Below are positions 8,403-18,267 of a stretch of 64,000 bases of DNA, one piece after another (the first letter of the stretch is position 1; every line of letters begins with the position of its first letter). Below the pieces are notes generated by a model. It did not search any database. It was not told the DNA's origin and saw nothing but the letters and a program-made list of their open reading frames with translations. Position numbers and translations under genes: made by a program. This stretch comes from Candidatus Melainabacteria bacterium (GTDB lineage: Bacteria; Cyanobacteriota; Vampirovibrionia; Obscuribacterales; Obscuribacteraceae), in contig QKMZ01000015.1 of the NCBI GenBank assembly GCA_003242885.1, positions 705,568 through 769,567 on the forward strand. Direction: 5' to 3'.

Positions 8403-10286
8403 TTGGCATCATCTGAAGTGACATTCAATCTGGCTGGACACATACGCCACCAGGGTTTGCCGGTGCAAAACGTGCTGGTTCATGTCTACGATGTCTATCA
8501 GCAAAACTCAGGGAACGGCAATGGTGGTGAAGCTCCAGTTGCCGAGCAAAGGACTGGCACGCGCGGCGAATTCAGTTTTGCTGTGCGCTCCGGGCTGTAC
8601 AGGCTGGAAGTCAGCCCAGACTCGTCCACGAGATTTTTGAAGCAGTCGATCAACGAAGCTCGTGTCATGAGCAACACCAACTGCAATATCAATCTGACTA
8701 CAGGTTGCATTCTCACTGGCACCGTCACGGCTTACACTGGTGAACCAGTAAGACGCTGCGAAGTTGTTGCTCTTGGTATCGAACCGTCTTCTTATAAAGC
8801 TGCAGCCAGAACAGATGAAGAAGGCAATTACAGTCTTGTACTGCCGCGCGGAAAATATCATGTCGCTGCTCGTGCCGCAAAAAGCGATGGACTCAGCGAA
8901 GACGAAATGGAGTTAGAACTCGAGGACGACGTTGATAATATCGACGAATTGCAAGAGTCTTTTGCTGTGCCGATGAATACTGATCCGTCGCACACATTCG
9001 TCAGCACGACTGTTCAAGTTATGGTCTTCGGTAATGACGATGAATTAGATCTCGTCCTTCCTCCACTTGTCCCGCTCGATGGCGAAGTGCACGATATTTT
9101 TGGTCAGCCGGTTGCAGGTGCTCATGTTTCTGTCGGACCGTCTCGCGCGTCGATGGATTTTAAAGATAAAGTACTTGCACAAGAACTCGACCTGACCGGA
9201 ACCTGCCTTACCGACTCACTGGGAAGATTTAGAGCTCTGGTTTCGCCTGGACATTACGATGTCTCCATCGCACCAGATGATGGCACTATGTTCTTCTCTA
9301 CAAAAGAGACTGGTCTCACCGTTGGCGAGAGCGTTTTCCAAAAATTTACCGTCTCCGAAGGTCACCGCCTGCGAGGACAAGTAATGTACGAAGACGAGCC
9401 GATTTCGCAGGCGCTCGTTCGTATTCGCGCTGCTGATAGAAAGACTGAATTTCTAGCTAGAACAGACGCCCATGGGCAATTCTCTGTTGCAGTGCCTGGT
9501 GGCAATTACAAACTTGTAGTCACCGCTCACCCTAAAGATGCTCCCACTGTGATCATCAACGATCAAGAGCATAACGGGTTGGCTCCCTGGACTCGCATGA
9601 TCGTAGTAGGCGGCGACACTCATGTCGCGGTAAAGATTCAGAATGGAACTGCCTTACAGGGACGTGTTTCTGACGAAAAAGGACAGGCACGACCTGGCGT
9701 AAGAGTGAGTGTATATTCTGACTCTGAAAAGCAGTTGGATGCCGATCGATCACGTGCACTCGCTAGTGGTATCACAGATGGTGATGGAAGGTATTGCATA
9801 TTTCTGTCACCGGGCAGCTATTGGCTGGTGGTTCACAAAGACGTTGTCAATGCTCGCATGGTTGAGATTGCCAGCGAGCCCGTAACCGTAGACATAACCT
9901 GGCACGGCTGGTGCCAGGTTCGCTTCGAAGTGCAAGGCGAAGACGGATATGCCGTCCCGCGTTGCCGCGTTTCTTATGTACCGTATGGCAATGACGAAAC
10001 GGAATTGTCTGACGACGACGATGATGTACATGAATACGAGCACCAGCAGTTTGACCAGTCAGGCATGCCGCGTGGGTATTACGTCACTCCTGATGACGGA
10101 ATTTGCAGATTGACTTTGCCTTCTGGCGTATATATATTCCGTTTCGCGCCGCCACTCGATGGTTCTTACGAGTCTAAGATAATCCGCCAACTTTCAATAA
10201 GCGCGGATTTGACAAAGAAAATAACCTTGTCACTTAAGAGCGATTCGATAATCGAAGCGCAATCGGACGGTTCGCCTGTATCTTGA
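8403..10286 (+). CDS. Carboxypeptidase-regulatory-like (beta-sandwich) repeat protein
   Basis: About 627 aa made of roughly six ~100-residue repeats, each with a pattern of G-x-V...PV-x-x-A-x-V, T-D-x-x-G-x-F/Y-x-V, P-x-G-x-Y-x-V. Examples are GTVTAYTGEPVRRCEV, GEVHDIFGQPVAGAHV and GQVMYEDEPISQALV. This is the CarboxypepD_reg/Cna-B-like beta-sandwich fold, usually structural or carbohydrate-related. No signal peptide is visible. Acidic patches (SDDDDD, ELEDDVDN) interrupt the repeats. Start TTG 8403 is preferred because GAGG lies 5 nt upstream; an alternative TTG at 8370 would add 11 residues. The stop overlaps the next start by 4 bp, so it belongs to a three-gene operon. Confidence 0.75.
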   Translation: MASSEVTFNLAGHIRHQGLPVQNVLVHVYDVYQQNSGNGNGGEAPVAEQRTGTRGEFSFAVRSGLYRLEVSPDSSTRFLKQSINEARVMSNTNCNINLTTGCILTGTVTAYTGEPVRRCEVVALGIEPSSYKAAARTDEEGNYSLVLPRGKYHVAARAAKSDGLSEDEMELELEDDVDNIDELQESFAVPMNTDPSHTFVSTTVQVMVFGNDDELDLVLPPLVPLDGEVHDIFGQPVAGAHVSVGPSRASMDFKDKVLAQELDLTGTCLTDSLGRFRALVSPGHYDVSIAPDDGTMFFSTKETGLTVGESVFQKFTVSEGHRLRGQVMYEDEPISQALVRIRAADRKTEFLARTDAHGQFSVAVPGGNYKLVVTAHPKDAPTVIINDQEHNGLAPWTRMIVVGGDTHVAVKIQNGTALQGRVSDEKGQARPGVRVSVYSDSEKQLDADRSRALASGITDGDGRYCIFLSPGSYWLVVHKDVVNARMVEIASEPVTVDITWHGWCQVRFEVQGEDGYAVPRCRVSYVPYGNDETELSDDDDDVHEYEHQQFDQSGMPRGYYVTPDDGICRLTLPSGVYIFRFAPPLDGSYESKIIRQLSISADLTKKITLSLKSDSIIEAQSDGSPVS

Positions 10287-12355
10287 GTTTCTTTTTCCAA
10301 ACCGCTGGCAGCGACAGTACTCAGTTGAGTAGGCGTCAACTGAGCTTTCTCGCAGTCAGTCTTTTATTCTGCCTTGCTCTGACTTTTGCGCTCTATTCTA
10401 GTACCCTGCAGGTGGGCTTCCTTCTTGATGATTTCGTTCACCTCGACTACTCGACCAATGCAAACAACGGCGACTTCAGCGGTCTTGTAAGGACATTTTC
10501 CGGAAACTGGTCTGGACAAGCCGACGGGCTGACTAGTTTTCGACCCGGAATTTCTCTTTCGTATGTGGTCGACCATTTTTTGTATCGACTGAATCCGGTC
10601 GGATATCATGCCACCAACCTGCTTGTATTTGCTTTCTGTGCATTCTTTTGCGCTACATTAGCCTACCAGTTGCTTGACAGTAATTCATTCAAGCAACGCG
10701 CTGCCACCGCATTCGCAGCAGCACTTTTATTTTTGGTTTTTCCGCTGCATGTCGAATCTGTTTCGTGGATTGTCGGTCGAGTAGATCTATTCTGCACTGT
10801 TTTCTACCTCGCCTCATTGTCACTCTATTTTCGCTTTCGCAAGACCGGTGGGTCTGGCTATTTCGCTTCATCGCTTATTGCTTTTTTCCTTTCACTGATA
10901 TCCAAGGAAATGGCAGTGACTCTGCCAGTTGTAATCGCGATGGCTGAATTATTGCTGCCTGATTCACTCGGCTGGATCAAATTGAGCATCAAACGTAGAG
11001 CCGTCTATTTTGCCAGTTATATGGCATTGCTAGCTGGGTTTGCTGTTCTTAGAACTGCTTTGCTGGGAACCCTTGTTGGTGGTTATGGTGGTGGAAACAT
11101 ACGCGACTTCATTCACAGCTTACGCCGCTTTTTAGACATTGCGACGCTTAAGAAAATTCTCTTCGGCACCAACGAAGAACAAACATTGGCGCCAGTCTTC
11201 GCGCAAATTGCTTATGCGAACTGGCTAGTGGTTTTGCTGTGCGTAGTTGTTCGAATGTTTCAACCGATTAAGCGCTTGCGCATTTTTGCTTTTGTTGCCG
11301 CGTGGGCAGTTATTTCAGTTTTGCCAACATTCCAAATTTGGCAAATCTCACCTAACCTTGTAGGAAGCCGGCTTTTCTTTCTCGGTTCTGCTGGTTTATG
11401 TATTTTGCTCGCACTGATTTTGGTGCCCGCTGTAAAGAAATTGGCGAAGGCCGATGGTTCAAAACCCCTTTCAATTCTTCAAAGTCGACCAATGCACATT
11501 CTTGGTTGTGGTGCGCTTGTCTCATTAGCAATCACGTGGGTCGCGGCTCTCCATCACAATCTTTATCCGTGGGTCGATGCGGGCAAGCAAATGAAAGTGC
11601 TCTACTCGCGCCTTCTCGAACTGGCGAAAGACAACAGTGTCGATTCCGTGGTGCTAATCAACCTACCGCAGGACTTCCAAGGCTCCGGCATGGTAGGTAG
11701 CGAAGAAATTTTGCACCGCATGTTGAGGCCGCCTGTTACTGACATAGATTACTCAAAGAAATTCTCCAAGTTGAAGGAACCTGCATCCACTGAGCCAAGA
11801 ACGATTGACTATGCGTTCTTGAAACAAGCTTACGAGAGTAATAAGAGTGCACACTGGCTTTTTTGGGCGACGGGCGAAAAGCGCTGGATAGATTGGTCAA
11901 TTCCAAATGGTGCAAGCAATTTCTCGTCGAAAGAGTTTGTCACTTTGAAGAGGAAAAAATTGGTTGACTGCCAGAAGGTTGAGAATCCAAGTTACGACAG
12001 AATTGTATGGTCAAAGCTGAATAAGCCGATTAATCCTTTCGCAATAAAAGCAATCGAGTTAACGTTCGATGGGCAATTCAGCGATGTTGATCTGGGTAAC
12101 AAAGTACAGCTTTTGTGGCGCTCTGAACATCAGCCTCAAAACAATTGGTTCGATTATTGCGAAGGACCGCCGGGCCATCTTGCTGAAAAATCTGCCTCAG
12201 AAAGTTTGGTTGACTCATCGCACAGCATCATTTTTCGACCGAACAACTATCGCAATTGGCTATTAAATGGAAATGTGGTTGAACTTGGTTTTAAACTGCC
12301 GCCAGGCTCATACAGCATAAGGTTGCTAGAGCTGAAATCTGTAGAAGCGCCGTGA
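10283..12355 (+). CDS. GT-C-like polytopic membrane protein with periplasmic C-terminal domain
   Basis: 690 aa. Ten or more hydrophobic segments occupy residues 15-440. The first loop carries LLDDF and SFRPG, and a later SWIVGRVDLFCTVFYLASL block resembles TMTC/PMT-type GT-C glycosyltransferases, where an acidic pair in the first loop is catalytic. The last ~250 residues are soluble with a beta-rich sequence. Start is TTG overlapping the preceding TGA (TTGA), and its stop overlaps the next GTG (GTGA), so the three genes should be co-translated. Glycosyl transfer is inferred from architecture and the LLDDF motif; the donor and acceptor are unknown. Confidence 0.65.
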   Translation: MSFFFQTAGSDSTQLSRRQLSFLAVSLLFCLALTFALYSSTLQVGFLLDDFVHLDYSTNANNGDFSGLVRTFSGNWSGQADGLTSFRPGISLSYVVDHFLYRLNPVGYHATNLLVFAFCAFFCATLAYQLLDSNSFKQRAATAFAAALLFLVFPLHVESVSWIVGRVDLFCTVFYLASLSLYFRFRKTGGSGYFASSLIAFFLSLISKEMAVTLPVVIAMAELLLPDSLGWIKLSIKRRAVYFASYMALLAGFAVLRTALLGTLVGGYGGGNIRDFIHSLRRFLDIATLKKILFGTNEEQTLAPVFAQIAYANWLVVLLCVVVRMFQPIKRLRIFAFVAAWAVISVLPTFQIWQISPNLVGSRLFFLGSAGLCILLALILVPAVKKLAKADGSKPLSILQSRPMHILGCGALVSLAITWVAALHHNLYPWVDAGKQMKVLYSRLLELAKDNSVDSVVLINLPQDFQGSGMVGSEEILHRMLRPPVTDIDYSKKFSKLKEPASTEPRTIDYAFLKQAYESNKSAHWLFWATGEKRWIDWSIPNGASNFSSKEFVTLKRKKLVDCQKVENPSYDRIVWSKLNKPINPFAIKAIELTFDGQFSDVDLGNKVQLLWRSEHQPQNNWFDYCEGPPGHLAEKSASESLVDSSHSIIFRPNNYRNWLLNGNVVELGFKLPPGSYSIRLLELKSVEAP

Positions 12356-15300
12356 ACCCCATCCAAACAATTGCGACTATCCGGAAGTTCTCCAACTATT
12401 TGGTGGGGATTTTCCCGTTTTTGGCAATTGTTGGCGATCGCATTTATGGTTCTCTTCGGATGATCGGTGAGGTTCCAGTAATCAAACCCGTGGTTGCTGC
12501 GATAGGGCAGTCCAGTTTCGGTCAGGCAGTTTGGAAATTTTTCGAGCGCTTTTATTGGCGTGATTATGCCAAAGACCGAATGCAGTTGGGCGATGCACCT
12601 GCGGAAACTGCACCAGTTTTGCGCTTCATGATTCAGTTGAGCGTTTTGCTGAGTTTGGTCATCCCCCTCACTCAAATACAAAGTGCACCATTCAACTTGG
12701 GCGCGGTTTTGATTGAAACCAACTCCGGCTACAAACACACTATGGCAGCTTGGCCCATTTTATTGTGGATGCTCTGCTTGCCCTGTGCGTGGTCATCACT
12801 TCTCGTAGGCACCGCGGTTTGCAATCGTGTCGCTTTTTCTGTCACCGCAATTGGTGCATTGTACTTTCTCGCTAACTGCATCTTGTATTTGCCTCGCAGT
12901 TATTACAACGCATTGCTTACCATACCAATTTTAGTTTCTTTGTTTTTCAATCTGACGATTTTGCCTGCTGAGGGGCGAAGGGCCAAGACCACGAGGTTGT
13001 TTACAGCTTTGCTGGTCGGCGCAGCTGCAGGATTTCAATTTACAATACTGACACCACTGCGCCCGTGGTTGGGAACTGTGCTGCCATTTAACGGTCCTGC
13101 CGTTGGTATCGGAGCTGGATGTTCTATCGGACTATGTGCAGGATTGCTTTGTTTTTGGCTAGCTAACAAACTGCTTACTGTGCCCAATGAAATCATAGAA
13201 GGCGAGCCACCAAAATCTCGAACTGCAGAACCGCTAATTTCAATTCAAGCTGCCTTTATCTTCATTAGCATTCTGCTTTTCGCATTTCTCTCGGCAACAG
13301 CATTGCGAGGCGGACTCGCACCATTAGGTGGCACCATCGTGTCGGCTCTGGATTTGAGCAATGCCTACCTCTGGCCGATACTCTACTTCGTTGGCGTAGG
13401 CATCGTGCACAAACTGATGGGCAGCAGTAAGGTAGTCGCTTCATCAGTAACTGGCATTATGCCAAGTAAGTTAGCAGCTCCTCTGCTCGTACTAGCACTG
13501 CTCATCGCTACATTCGCGGCGTGGAGCGAAAGTATCATTGATAATTTGTCAGTAAATTACAGCTCGCTCTCGCAAAGGGCGTTCGTGGTTTTTCTTCCCT
13601 TTTACCAAGTCTTTAAGCCGATAATCTGGACTGATCCGTTGCTCAGCATCGCCGCACAATGGATGAAGTGGGTGTTGCTGTGCGAAGTCTGCGTCGTCGT
13701 CGTTATAGCGTTTCAAAGACGCCTGAATGCCGGAGTTCTGTCGAGATTATTCTTCATTAGTAGTTTGGCAGCGCTTGCTATTTGGGAGTACATTTTTCAG
13801 ATGTTCTCTTTTGCGCGTAGTCCACTCCACTCGGCCGTGCTTATTTGGCTTTTTGCGATCTGGCTGCTCTGGTTGATGCACACAATCGGTTGGAAGCTCA
13901 GCATTGGTGATTCACCGATGTGGCCATCGCGCGGCAGGCTCGCTGTGTATGGCGGAATTGTTGGATTGATTATTTTGCAGATCAATGCTCGAGCAAGTTG
14001 TTTCGATTACCGCATCGTAAACGAATTGTTTCTCACGATGTTCCACGGAATTATTGATGTAGGGCTACCTTATTACCTCTTACTGTGGGCGAATAGGCGA
14101 ATAAAAGAAGCCACACCTCCGGTCGGCGTTCTGCTTGGCACCTTCTCTGCTGGCGCTTTTGCATCGATGTGTTTCAATGCTCTCGATAAATGTTTTACGA
14201 GTGTGGGCTTTTCCGAAGTAGTGATAACTCAATTGAACAGTCTGCAAACGACCGGCAGCTTGAGCCTCGGCCTTGTAGTCTCCGCGTACTGGTTGTTTGT
14301 CAAGGCTGTAGTTTTTGTGGCGCTTCTCGAAGTCGTTCGCAAGATTGCCGCTTCTCGCAGCAAAAAGGTTCTGGATTCTGCGCATCCTAACCAGAAATAT
14401 CATTGGATGGTGTATTTGATGTTAGCCTTTGCGAGTGGCGTCGTTTCCTTCTCTTATTCATTTGTCGATTTGCCACTTCCAAATGAGGTGCGCGTAGCAT
14501 TTGCACCACTTCAGCAAGAACTTTTTTTCAACGCCAACGTTTTTCATCTTTATCTGGCTTATTGGATCCCGGCACTTTGGATGTCTATCGCGGCTTTAAA
14601 AGCAGACAGATCAAGAGCGCTGCCGTGGGCAACTCTGACTGCAGCAATCCTGGGAGGCATAATACTTGTCGGATACGAATACTTTGAAGTGCTCATGCGA
14701 GCCAACGGTTTGATTTTGCCAACATTGGTTATCTTTGGCGCCGTGATGGTGTCACTCATTGCAATGCTTCTACGAATGCTTGAAGGTAGCCGAAGCGACA
14801 CTGACGTACCCGAGATGGCCGAAAGGAAGGTCGCGGCAAATGCACTTTTGTCGTATACGTCAGTAGCTTTCTTGTCGCTTAGTCTTGCTTTAGTTTTTGC
14901 GCTTTTTTCTTATTGTTCGAACTACCGCAAAGTATTTTCTTTTACTCAAGCGCCTTCTCTCAATCATTCAATTCTTATTTCAAATGATTGGAGTTTCAGA
15001 GGCACGAAACCTGCAAAGGATCCCTTTCCAGAGATTTCGAGTTTTACGCAAGTTTCTTTAGCCGGTTCGAAAACCTTGGACGTAATGTTTTTAAATCCCG
15101 ATTCTTCTGGACCGTCTGCCTCTTCCGATCCGTCCGACCCTGCTGGTATGAAAAGATTGATTCAAAAGTGGGTCGATTATCTTCATTTGAAAGTAAGCAA
15201 GGTTGAATCCTGGAATAAGTTTTACTCGGGCGCTTATTCATTCCAATTCTCTCTTCCATTTGCTGATGGCAGCACAAAATTTGGAGTGTCAGCTTTTGTG

Positions 15301-15441
15301 CCGCGCGAAAATGGACGAACTGAAGTTTTTACTGCTGTCACCGATGCGAAATCGTTCGAACAGACAGTTTGGGAAATTGCGTTGCTGGTGCAAAACCTGC
15401 AAAACTTTGATGCTGCCTGGCAGTCGAATCACAGGTTTTGA
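12352..15441 (+). CDS. Very large polytopic membrane protein, unknown
   Basis: 1029 aa with more than twenty hydrophobic segments spread over residues 15-870, then a ~150-residue soluble C-terminal domain (from about FSYCSNYRKVFSF) likely on the outer face. I recognise no catalytic motif. It starts GTG within the GTGA overlap with the GT-C-like gene, so it is part of the same operon. The membrane part looks internally repetitive (two similar halves each beginning with an Ala/Leu-rich hairpin), but I cannot prove duplication by eye. Possible roles are a polysaccharide polymerase/flippase-like or exosortase-like scaffold; none is supported by a motif. Confidence 0.6.
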   Translation: MNPIQTIATIRKFSNYLVGIFPFLAIVGDRIYGSLRMIGEVPVIKPVVAAIGQSSFGQAVWKFFERFYWRDYAKDRMQLGDAPAETAPVLRFMIQLSVLLSLVIPLTQIQSAPFNLGAVLIETNSGYKHTMAAWPILLWMLCLPCAWSSLLVGTAVCNRVAFSVTAIGALYFLANCILYLPRSYYNALLTIPILVSLFFNLTILPAEGRRAKTTRLFTALLVGAAAGFQFTILTPLRPWLGTVLPFNGPAVGIGAGCSIGLCAGLLCFWLANKLLTVPNEIIEGEPPKSRTAEPLISIQAAFIFISILLFAFLSATALRGGLAPLGGTIVSALDLSNAYLWPILYFVGVGIVHKLMGSSKVVASSVTGIMPSKLAAPLLVLALLIATFAAWSESIIDNLSVNYSSLSQRAFVVFLPFYQVFKPIIWTDPLLSIAAQWMKWVLLCEVCVVVVIAFQRRLNAGVLSRLFFISSLAALAIWEYIFQMFSFARSPLHSAVLIWLFAIWLLWLMHTIGWKLSIGDSPMWPSRGRLAVYGGIVGLIILQINARASCFDYRIVNELFLTMFHGIIDVGLPYYLLLWANRRIKEATPPVGVLLGTFSAGAFASMCFNALDKCFTSVGFSEVVITQLNSLQTTGSLSLGLVVSAYWLFVKAVVFVALLEVVRKIAASRSKKVLDSAHPNQKYHWMVYLMLAFASGVVSFSYSFVDLPLPNEVRVAFAPLQQELFFNANVFHLYLAYWIPALWMSIAALKADRSRALPWATLTAAILGGIILVGYEYFEVLMRANGLILPTLVIFGAVMVSLIAMLLRMLEGSRSDTDVPEMAERKVAANALLSYTSVAFLSLSLALVFALFSYCSNYRKVFSFTQAPSLNHSILISNDWSFRGTKPAKDPFPEISSFTQVSLAGSKTLDVMFLNPDSSGPSASSDPSDPAGMKRLIQKWVDYLHLKVSKVESWNKFYSGAYSFQFSLPFADGSTKFGVSAFVPRENGRTEVFTAVTDAKSFEQTVWEIALLVQNLQNFDAAWQSNHRF

Positions 15442-15469
15442 AACTCTAAAGCTCTAATTCTAGAAGACC

Positions 15470-16693
15470 CTAAAACTCTTTCGGGTCATAGCCCATCTTT
15501 TTAGAAAGCGCTATGTCTTCTGCTGCTTTCTTCTTTTCGCCTAGTTTTTCATAAGCAAGTCCGCGTTTGTAGTGCATGCTGGCGCTGCGGTCAGGATCGC
15601 ACTCGATCGCTTTGGAATAGTCTGCCACAGCTTCTTTGTACTCTTTGGCGCGTAGGTGTGCTAATCCACGCCCTGTCAGACCTTCAATAGAGTTTGGATA
15701 CACTTTCAAAAGACCGGTGTATTCTCGTTTGGACGCTTTGTAATCGCCCGCTTCCATGTATGCAAATGCGAGTCTAAAACGAGTATTCCAATGGTCGCTG
15801 TCATTGCGCACAAGTTTGATCAAATCTTTCACTGACTTGCCGGCTTGCTTCATTGCTTGATAGGCCTGAGCGCGCAAGTCTAATGCGTCCTTATGGCACG
15901 GGTACATGGAGAGAATTTTGTCGTAGTCTTTAATTGCCAGATCTCGCCTGCGCATAACTTCGTAGACATAGGCGCGCTTTAAATATCCGCTTGAATTAGT
16001 CGGGTACCTGGCAATGTGTTTGTTGATTAGTTTGAGCGCATCTTCATACTTTTGGTCTTGCAAATATTTTGCAATTGCTTGCATCGAAACTCTGTCTTCC
16101 GTTATGCGCCCCTCATAAATGTCGGTAATCGGGAGGCGCAATTTTTGCTCCGCGATTCTCATATAGTGCTGTGACCAGTTATTGTCCGGGTTGAGTGCCA
16201 AGCATTTCTTGCACTCCGCGATGCCCTCTTTGAGCTTGTTTTGATAGAGCAGGGCGTTGGCTAAGTACTGCACCGGCTGCTCGTATTCCTTGTCCAATGC
16301 TATCGCTTTTCGAGCATAAGCTTCTGCCTCTTTCCATCTTCCTGTTTTGAGCATTATGTTCGCTTGCAGTGCCCAAGGCTCGGGATCGGACGGACGCATC
16401 TTTGATGCTTTGGCAAAGAGTTCGCTGGCTGGTTTGTAATTCCTTTTTGACTTTAATATGAGCGCGTCGAAGAAAACATCATCGTAGGCTGAAAATTGCT
16501 CGGCAGCTTGTGTTGGGCTTGTCCACTGGCATGAAAGCGCTTCTATTGTGAAACCTGCGCACATGAATAGAACAAGGACGGCCGAGCGCACCCGTGAATT
16601 GGGCTTGCTGTTATTGGCCGTCCTTGCTCTTTTACTCAATTGTATTACCGATGGATGAACCTGGAGTCGCTGTTTAGTGGCGCGAACCAGCAA
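15470..16693 (-). CDS. Exported tetratricopeptide-repeat protein
   Basis: 407 aa. An N-terminal hydrophobic stretch (VRSAVLVLFMCAGFTIEAL) looks like a signal peptide, followed by about nine TPR units with the usual pattern (for example EPWALQANIMLKTGRWKEAE, SIEGLTGRGLAHLRAKEYKE, ASMHYKRGLAYEKLGEKKKA). TPR arrays mediate protein-protein contacts. Start TTG 16693 overlaps the end of dps by 20 bp and has GGGAG about 5 nt upstream, so it may be coupled to dps. A perfect 11-bp inverted repeat (16573-16583 and 16616-16626) lies in the signal-peptide codons. A later ATG at residue 45 would lose most of the signal peptide. Confidence 0.75.
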   Translation of the reverse strand: MLVRATKQRLQVHPSVIQLSKRARTANNSKPNSRVRSAVLVLFMCAGFTIEALSCQWTSPTQAAEQFSAYDDVFFDALILKSKRNYKPASELFAKASKMRPSDPEPWALQANIMLKTGRWKEAEAYARKAIALDKEYEQPVQYLANALLYQNKLKEGIAECKKCLALNPDNNWSQHYMRIAEQKLRLPITDIYEGRITEDRVSMQAIAKYLQDQKYEDALKLINKHIARYPTNSSGYLKRAYVYEVMRRRDLAIKDYDKILSMYPCHKDALDLRAQAYQAMKQAGKSVKDLIKLVRNDSDHWNTRFRLAFAYMEAGDYKASKREYTGLLKVYPNSIEGLTGRGLAHLRAKEYKEAVADYSKAIECDPDRSASMHYKRGLAYEKLGEKKKAAEDIALSKKMGYDPKEF

Positions 16694-17219
16694 GTTCTCC
16701 CGATTTCGCTTCGAATTTGCTGCCTACGAGAATTGACTCGAGGAACCACAAACGTTGATCGATCGTGCGCGAAATTTCGGTGTAGAGATCGGCGGTATCA
16801 GCATCTGCGTCTCCAGCCTTCTCGATACCGTTGCGCACGTGCTTGCCGTAGACAGCCATGCGATCGGCTACTGCTGCGACGTGCTCTTCGCCTTGCACCA
16901 GATCGCTTGGATACTCTTTCAATGCAGAATGTTCGGCTGCCATGCGAGTGGTGCCGTTCGCGACACCGCCCAAAGCTGTGATGCGCTCTGCAATCATGTC
17001 GATGTATTCGTAGACTTCGCCTGCGATTTGATCGAAGAGCAGGTGATATTGATAGAACTCTTTGCCTTTGACGTTCCAGTGGGCTTGCTTGATTTGTGTC
17101 CAGAGATCCAGTGTTGACGCCAGTGATTCGTTGAGCAACTGCGTCATTTCGCCGCGGACCTTTTCGCTCAGGTCAATGCGAGATGCGTAGAGCTTTTCAC
17201 TTCCCTTACCTTTTGACAT
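16674..17219 (-). CDS. dps: Dps-family ferritin-like DNA-protection protein
   Basis: 181 aa. The Dps ferroxidase signature is clear: QAHWNVKGKEFYQYHLLFD, followed by the second-half motif EVYEYIDMIAERITALGG. These give the His, Asp and Glu ligands shared between subunits of the dodecamer that oxidises Fe(II) with H2O2 and protects DNA. The N-terminal ~25 residues are basic and extended, as in DNA-binding Dps tails. A TAAAAT -10-like element lies at 17258-17263 on the minus strand. The 3' end overlaps the start of the TPR gene. Confidence 0.93.
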   Translation of the reverse strand: MSKGKGSEKLYASRIDLSEKVRGEMTQLLNESLASTLDLWTQIKQAHWNVKGKEFYQYHLLFDQIAGEVYEYIDMIAERITALGGVANGTTRMAAEHSALKEYPSDLVQGEEHVAAVADRMAVYGKHVRNGIEKAGDADADTADLYTEISRTIDQRLWFLESILVGSKFEAKSGELAGSRH

Positions 17220-17364
17220 TTTGACAACCCCGATCTTGTGGTGTGATGAGGCTGCATATTTTAGTACGTTTTAAGCCAAGGAGTGTATGCGCTTCTAACT
17301 TTGAAGTGGACGAGCGGTGTCTGTGTCTGTGTTTTAGATGCCGGTTGGAAGCCAGCGCTCCGGC

Positions 17365-18045
17365 CTAGTCGAGCCAGCGGACTGCGCCGCTATTAATATT
17401 TCGAATCGCCCCGACAATCGTCACTTTCTTGTTGCTGAGCGCCTTCTTCATCACGTCGCTCTTCGATAGCTCGGCCATCTGATGCCGAACGTTTGCTTCC
17501 ACTGCTGCTTCCATGAGTTCCGGGCCTTTGGCATTAGGCTTGGCTTTCTTAACCGAATCGACTGCCGGTGCGATTAATTCGACCAGCTTTGGCAACTTGC
17601 CGTCTAAAGGTGTTTTCTCCACAGCAGCCTGCACGGCGCCGCAAGCTGAATGTCCGAGAACCACAACAAGCGGGGTGCCGAGATACTGGACGCCATATTC
17701 CACTGATGCGACCTCTGATGTGCCCGTCACATTGCCGGCTACGCGGATAACGAAGAGGTTGCCGAACTTCTGGTCGAAAACAATTTCTGGGGGAACGCGG
17801 GCATCGGAGCAACCCAAAACCGTCGCTATTGGACGCTGTCCTCGGGTTGCCGTTTCTTCACGGCGCTGTGCGTCCACACGAGGCACACTGGATATTCCGC
17901 TCAAGTAGCGTGTGTTGCCGGATTTCAGCTTCTCCAGAGCTTCTTTGGCAGTGGGCGAGGCGTCGGCACAAAACCCTTGTAGTGGAGCCGCAAGAGTCAG
18001 CGCCAGCGCAGTCAGGCAGTGTACAAAGGCATGTTTGTTTTTCAT
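17365..18045 (-). CDS. Exported beta-class carbonic anhydrase
   Basis: 226 aa. The zinc-site motifs of beta-carbonic anhydrases are intact: VLGCSDARVPPE (Cys and the Asp-Arg dyad) and VLGHSACGAVQAA (His and Cys). The enzyme interconverts CO2 and bicarbonate. The chosen ATG (18045) gives MKNKHAFVHCLTALALTLAA, a Sec signal peptide ending near GFCADA, so it should act in the periplasm; a longer in-frame ORF upstream (to 18189) would bury that signal. It is followed by no partner gene. Periplasmic beta-CAs occur in several proteobacteria and fit CO2/bicarbonate supply or pH control. Confidence 0.92.
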   Translation of the reverse strand: MKNKHAFVHCLTALALTLAAPLQGFCADASPTAKEALEKLKSGNTRYLSGISSVPRVDAQRREETATRGQRPIATVLGCSDARVPPEIVFDQKFGNLFVIRVAGNVTGTSEVASVEYGVQYLGTPLVVVLGHSACGAVQAAVEKTPLDGKLPKLVELIAPAVDSVKKAKPNAKGPELMEAAVEANVRHQMAELSKSDVMKKALSNKKVTIVGAIRNINSGAVRWLD

Positions 18046-18267
18046 TTTTGTATCCCGAATCGGCGTAAATACTGGCAAAAGGACTGAGGCCCCTATTCTG
18101 GCACGGTGTGCAGAAGTTTTAAATGATCCATCGGAAGGGTTGGCCGTTTGCTCTACTGGATGTAAAGTATCTTTGAGAAGCACCATCACGCGGGATATGG
18201 CATGGCTTTACCGGGGCAAATTCACTAAAGCTATAAGGTTTGCGCACCCGCCTAGTTTGGATTCCTG

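Noticed and set aside
18046..18189. Longer carbonic anhydrase start
   Set aside because: It would place an internal signal peptide (MKNKHAFVHCLTALAL) 48 residues in; ATG 18045 gives a normal exported enzyme.
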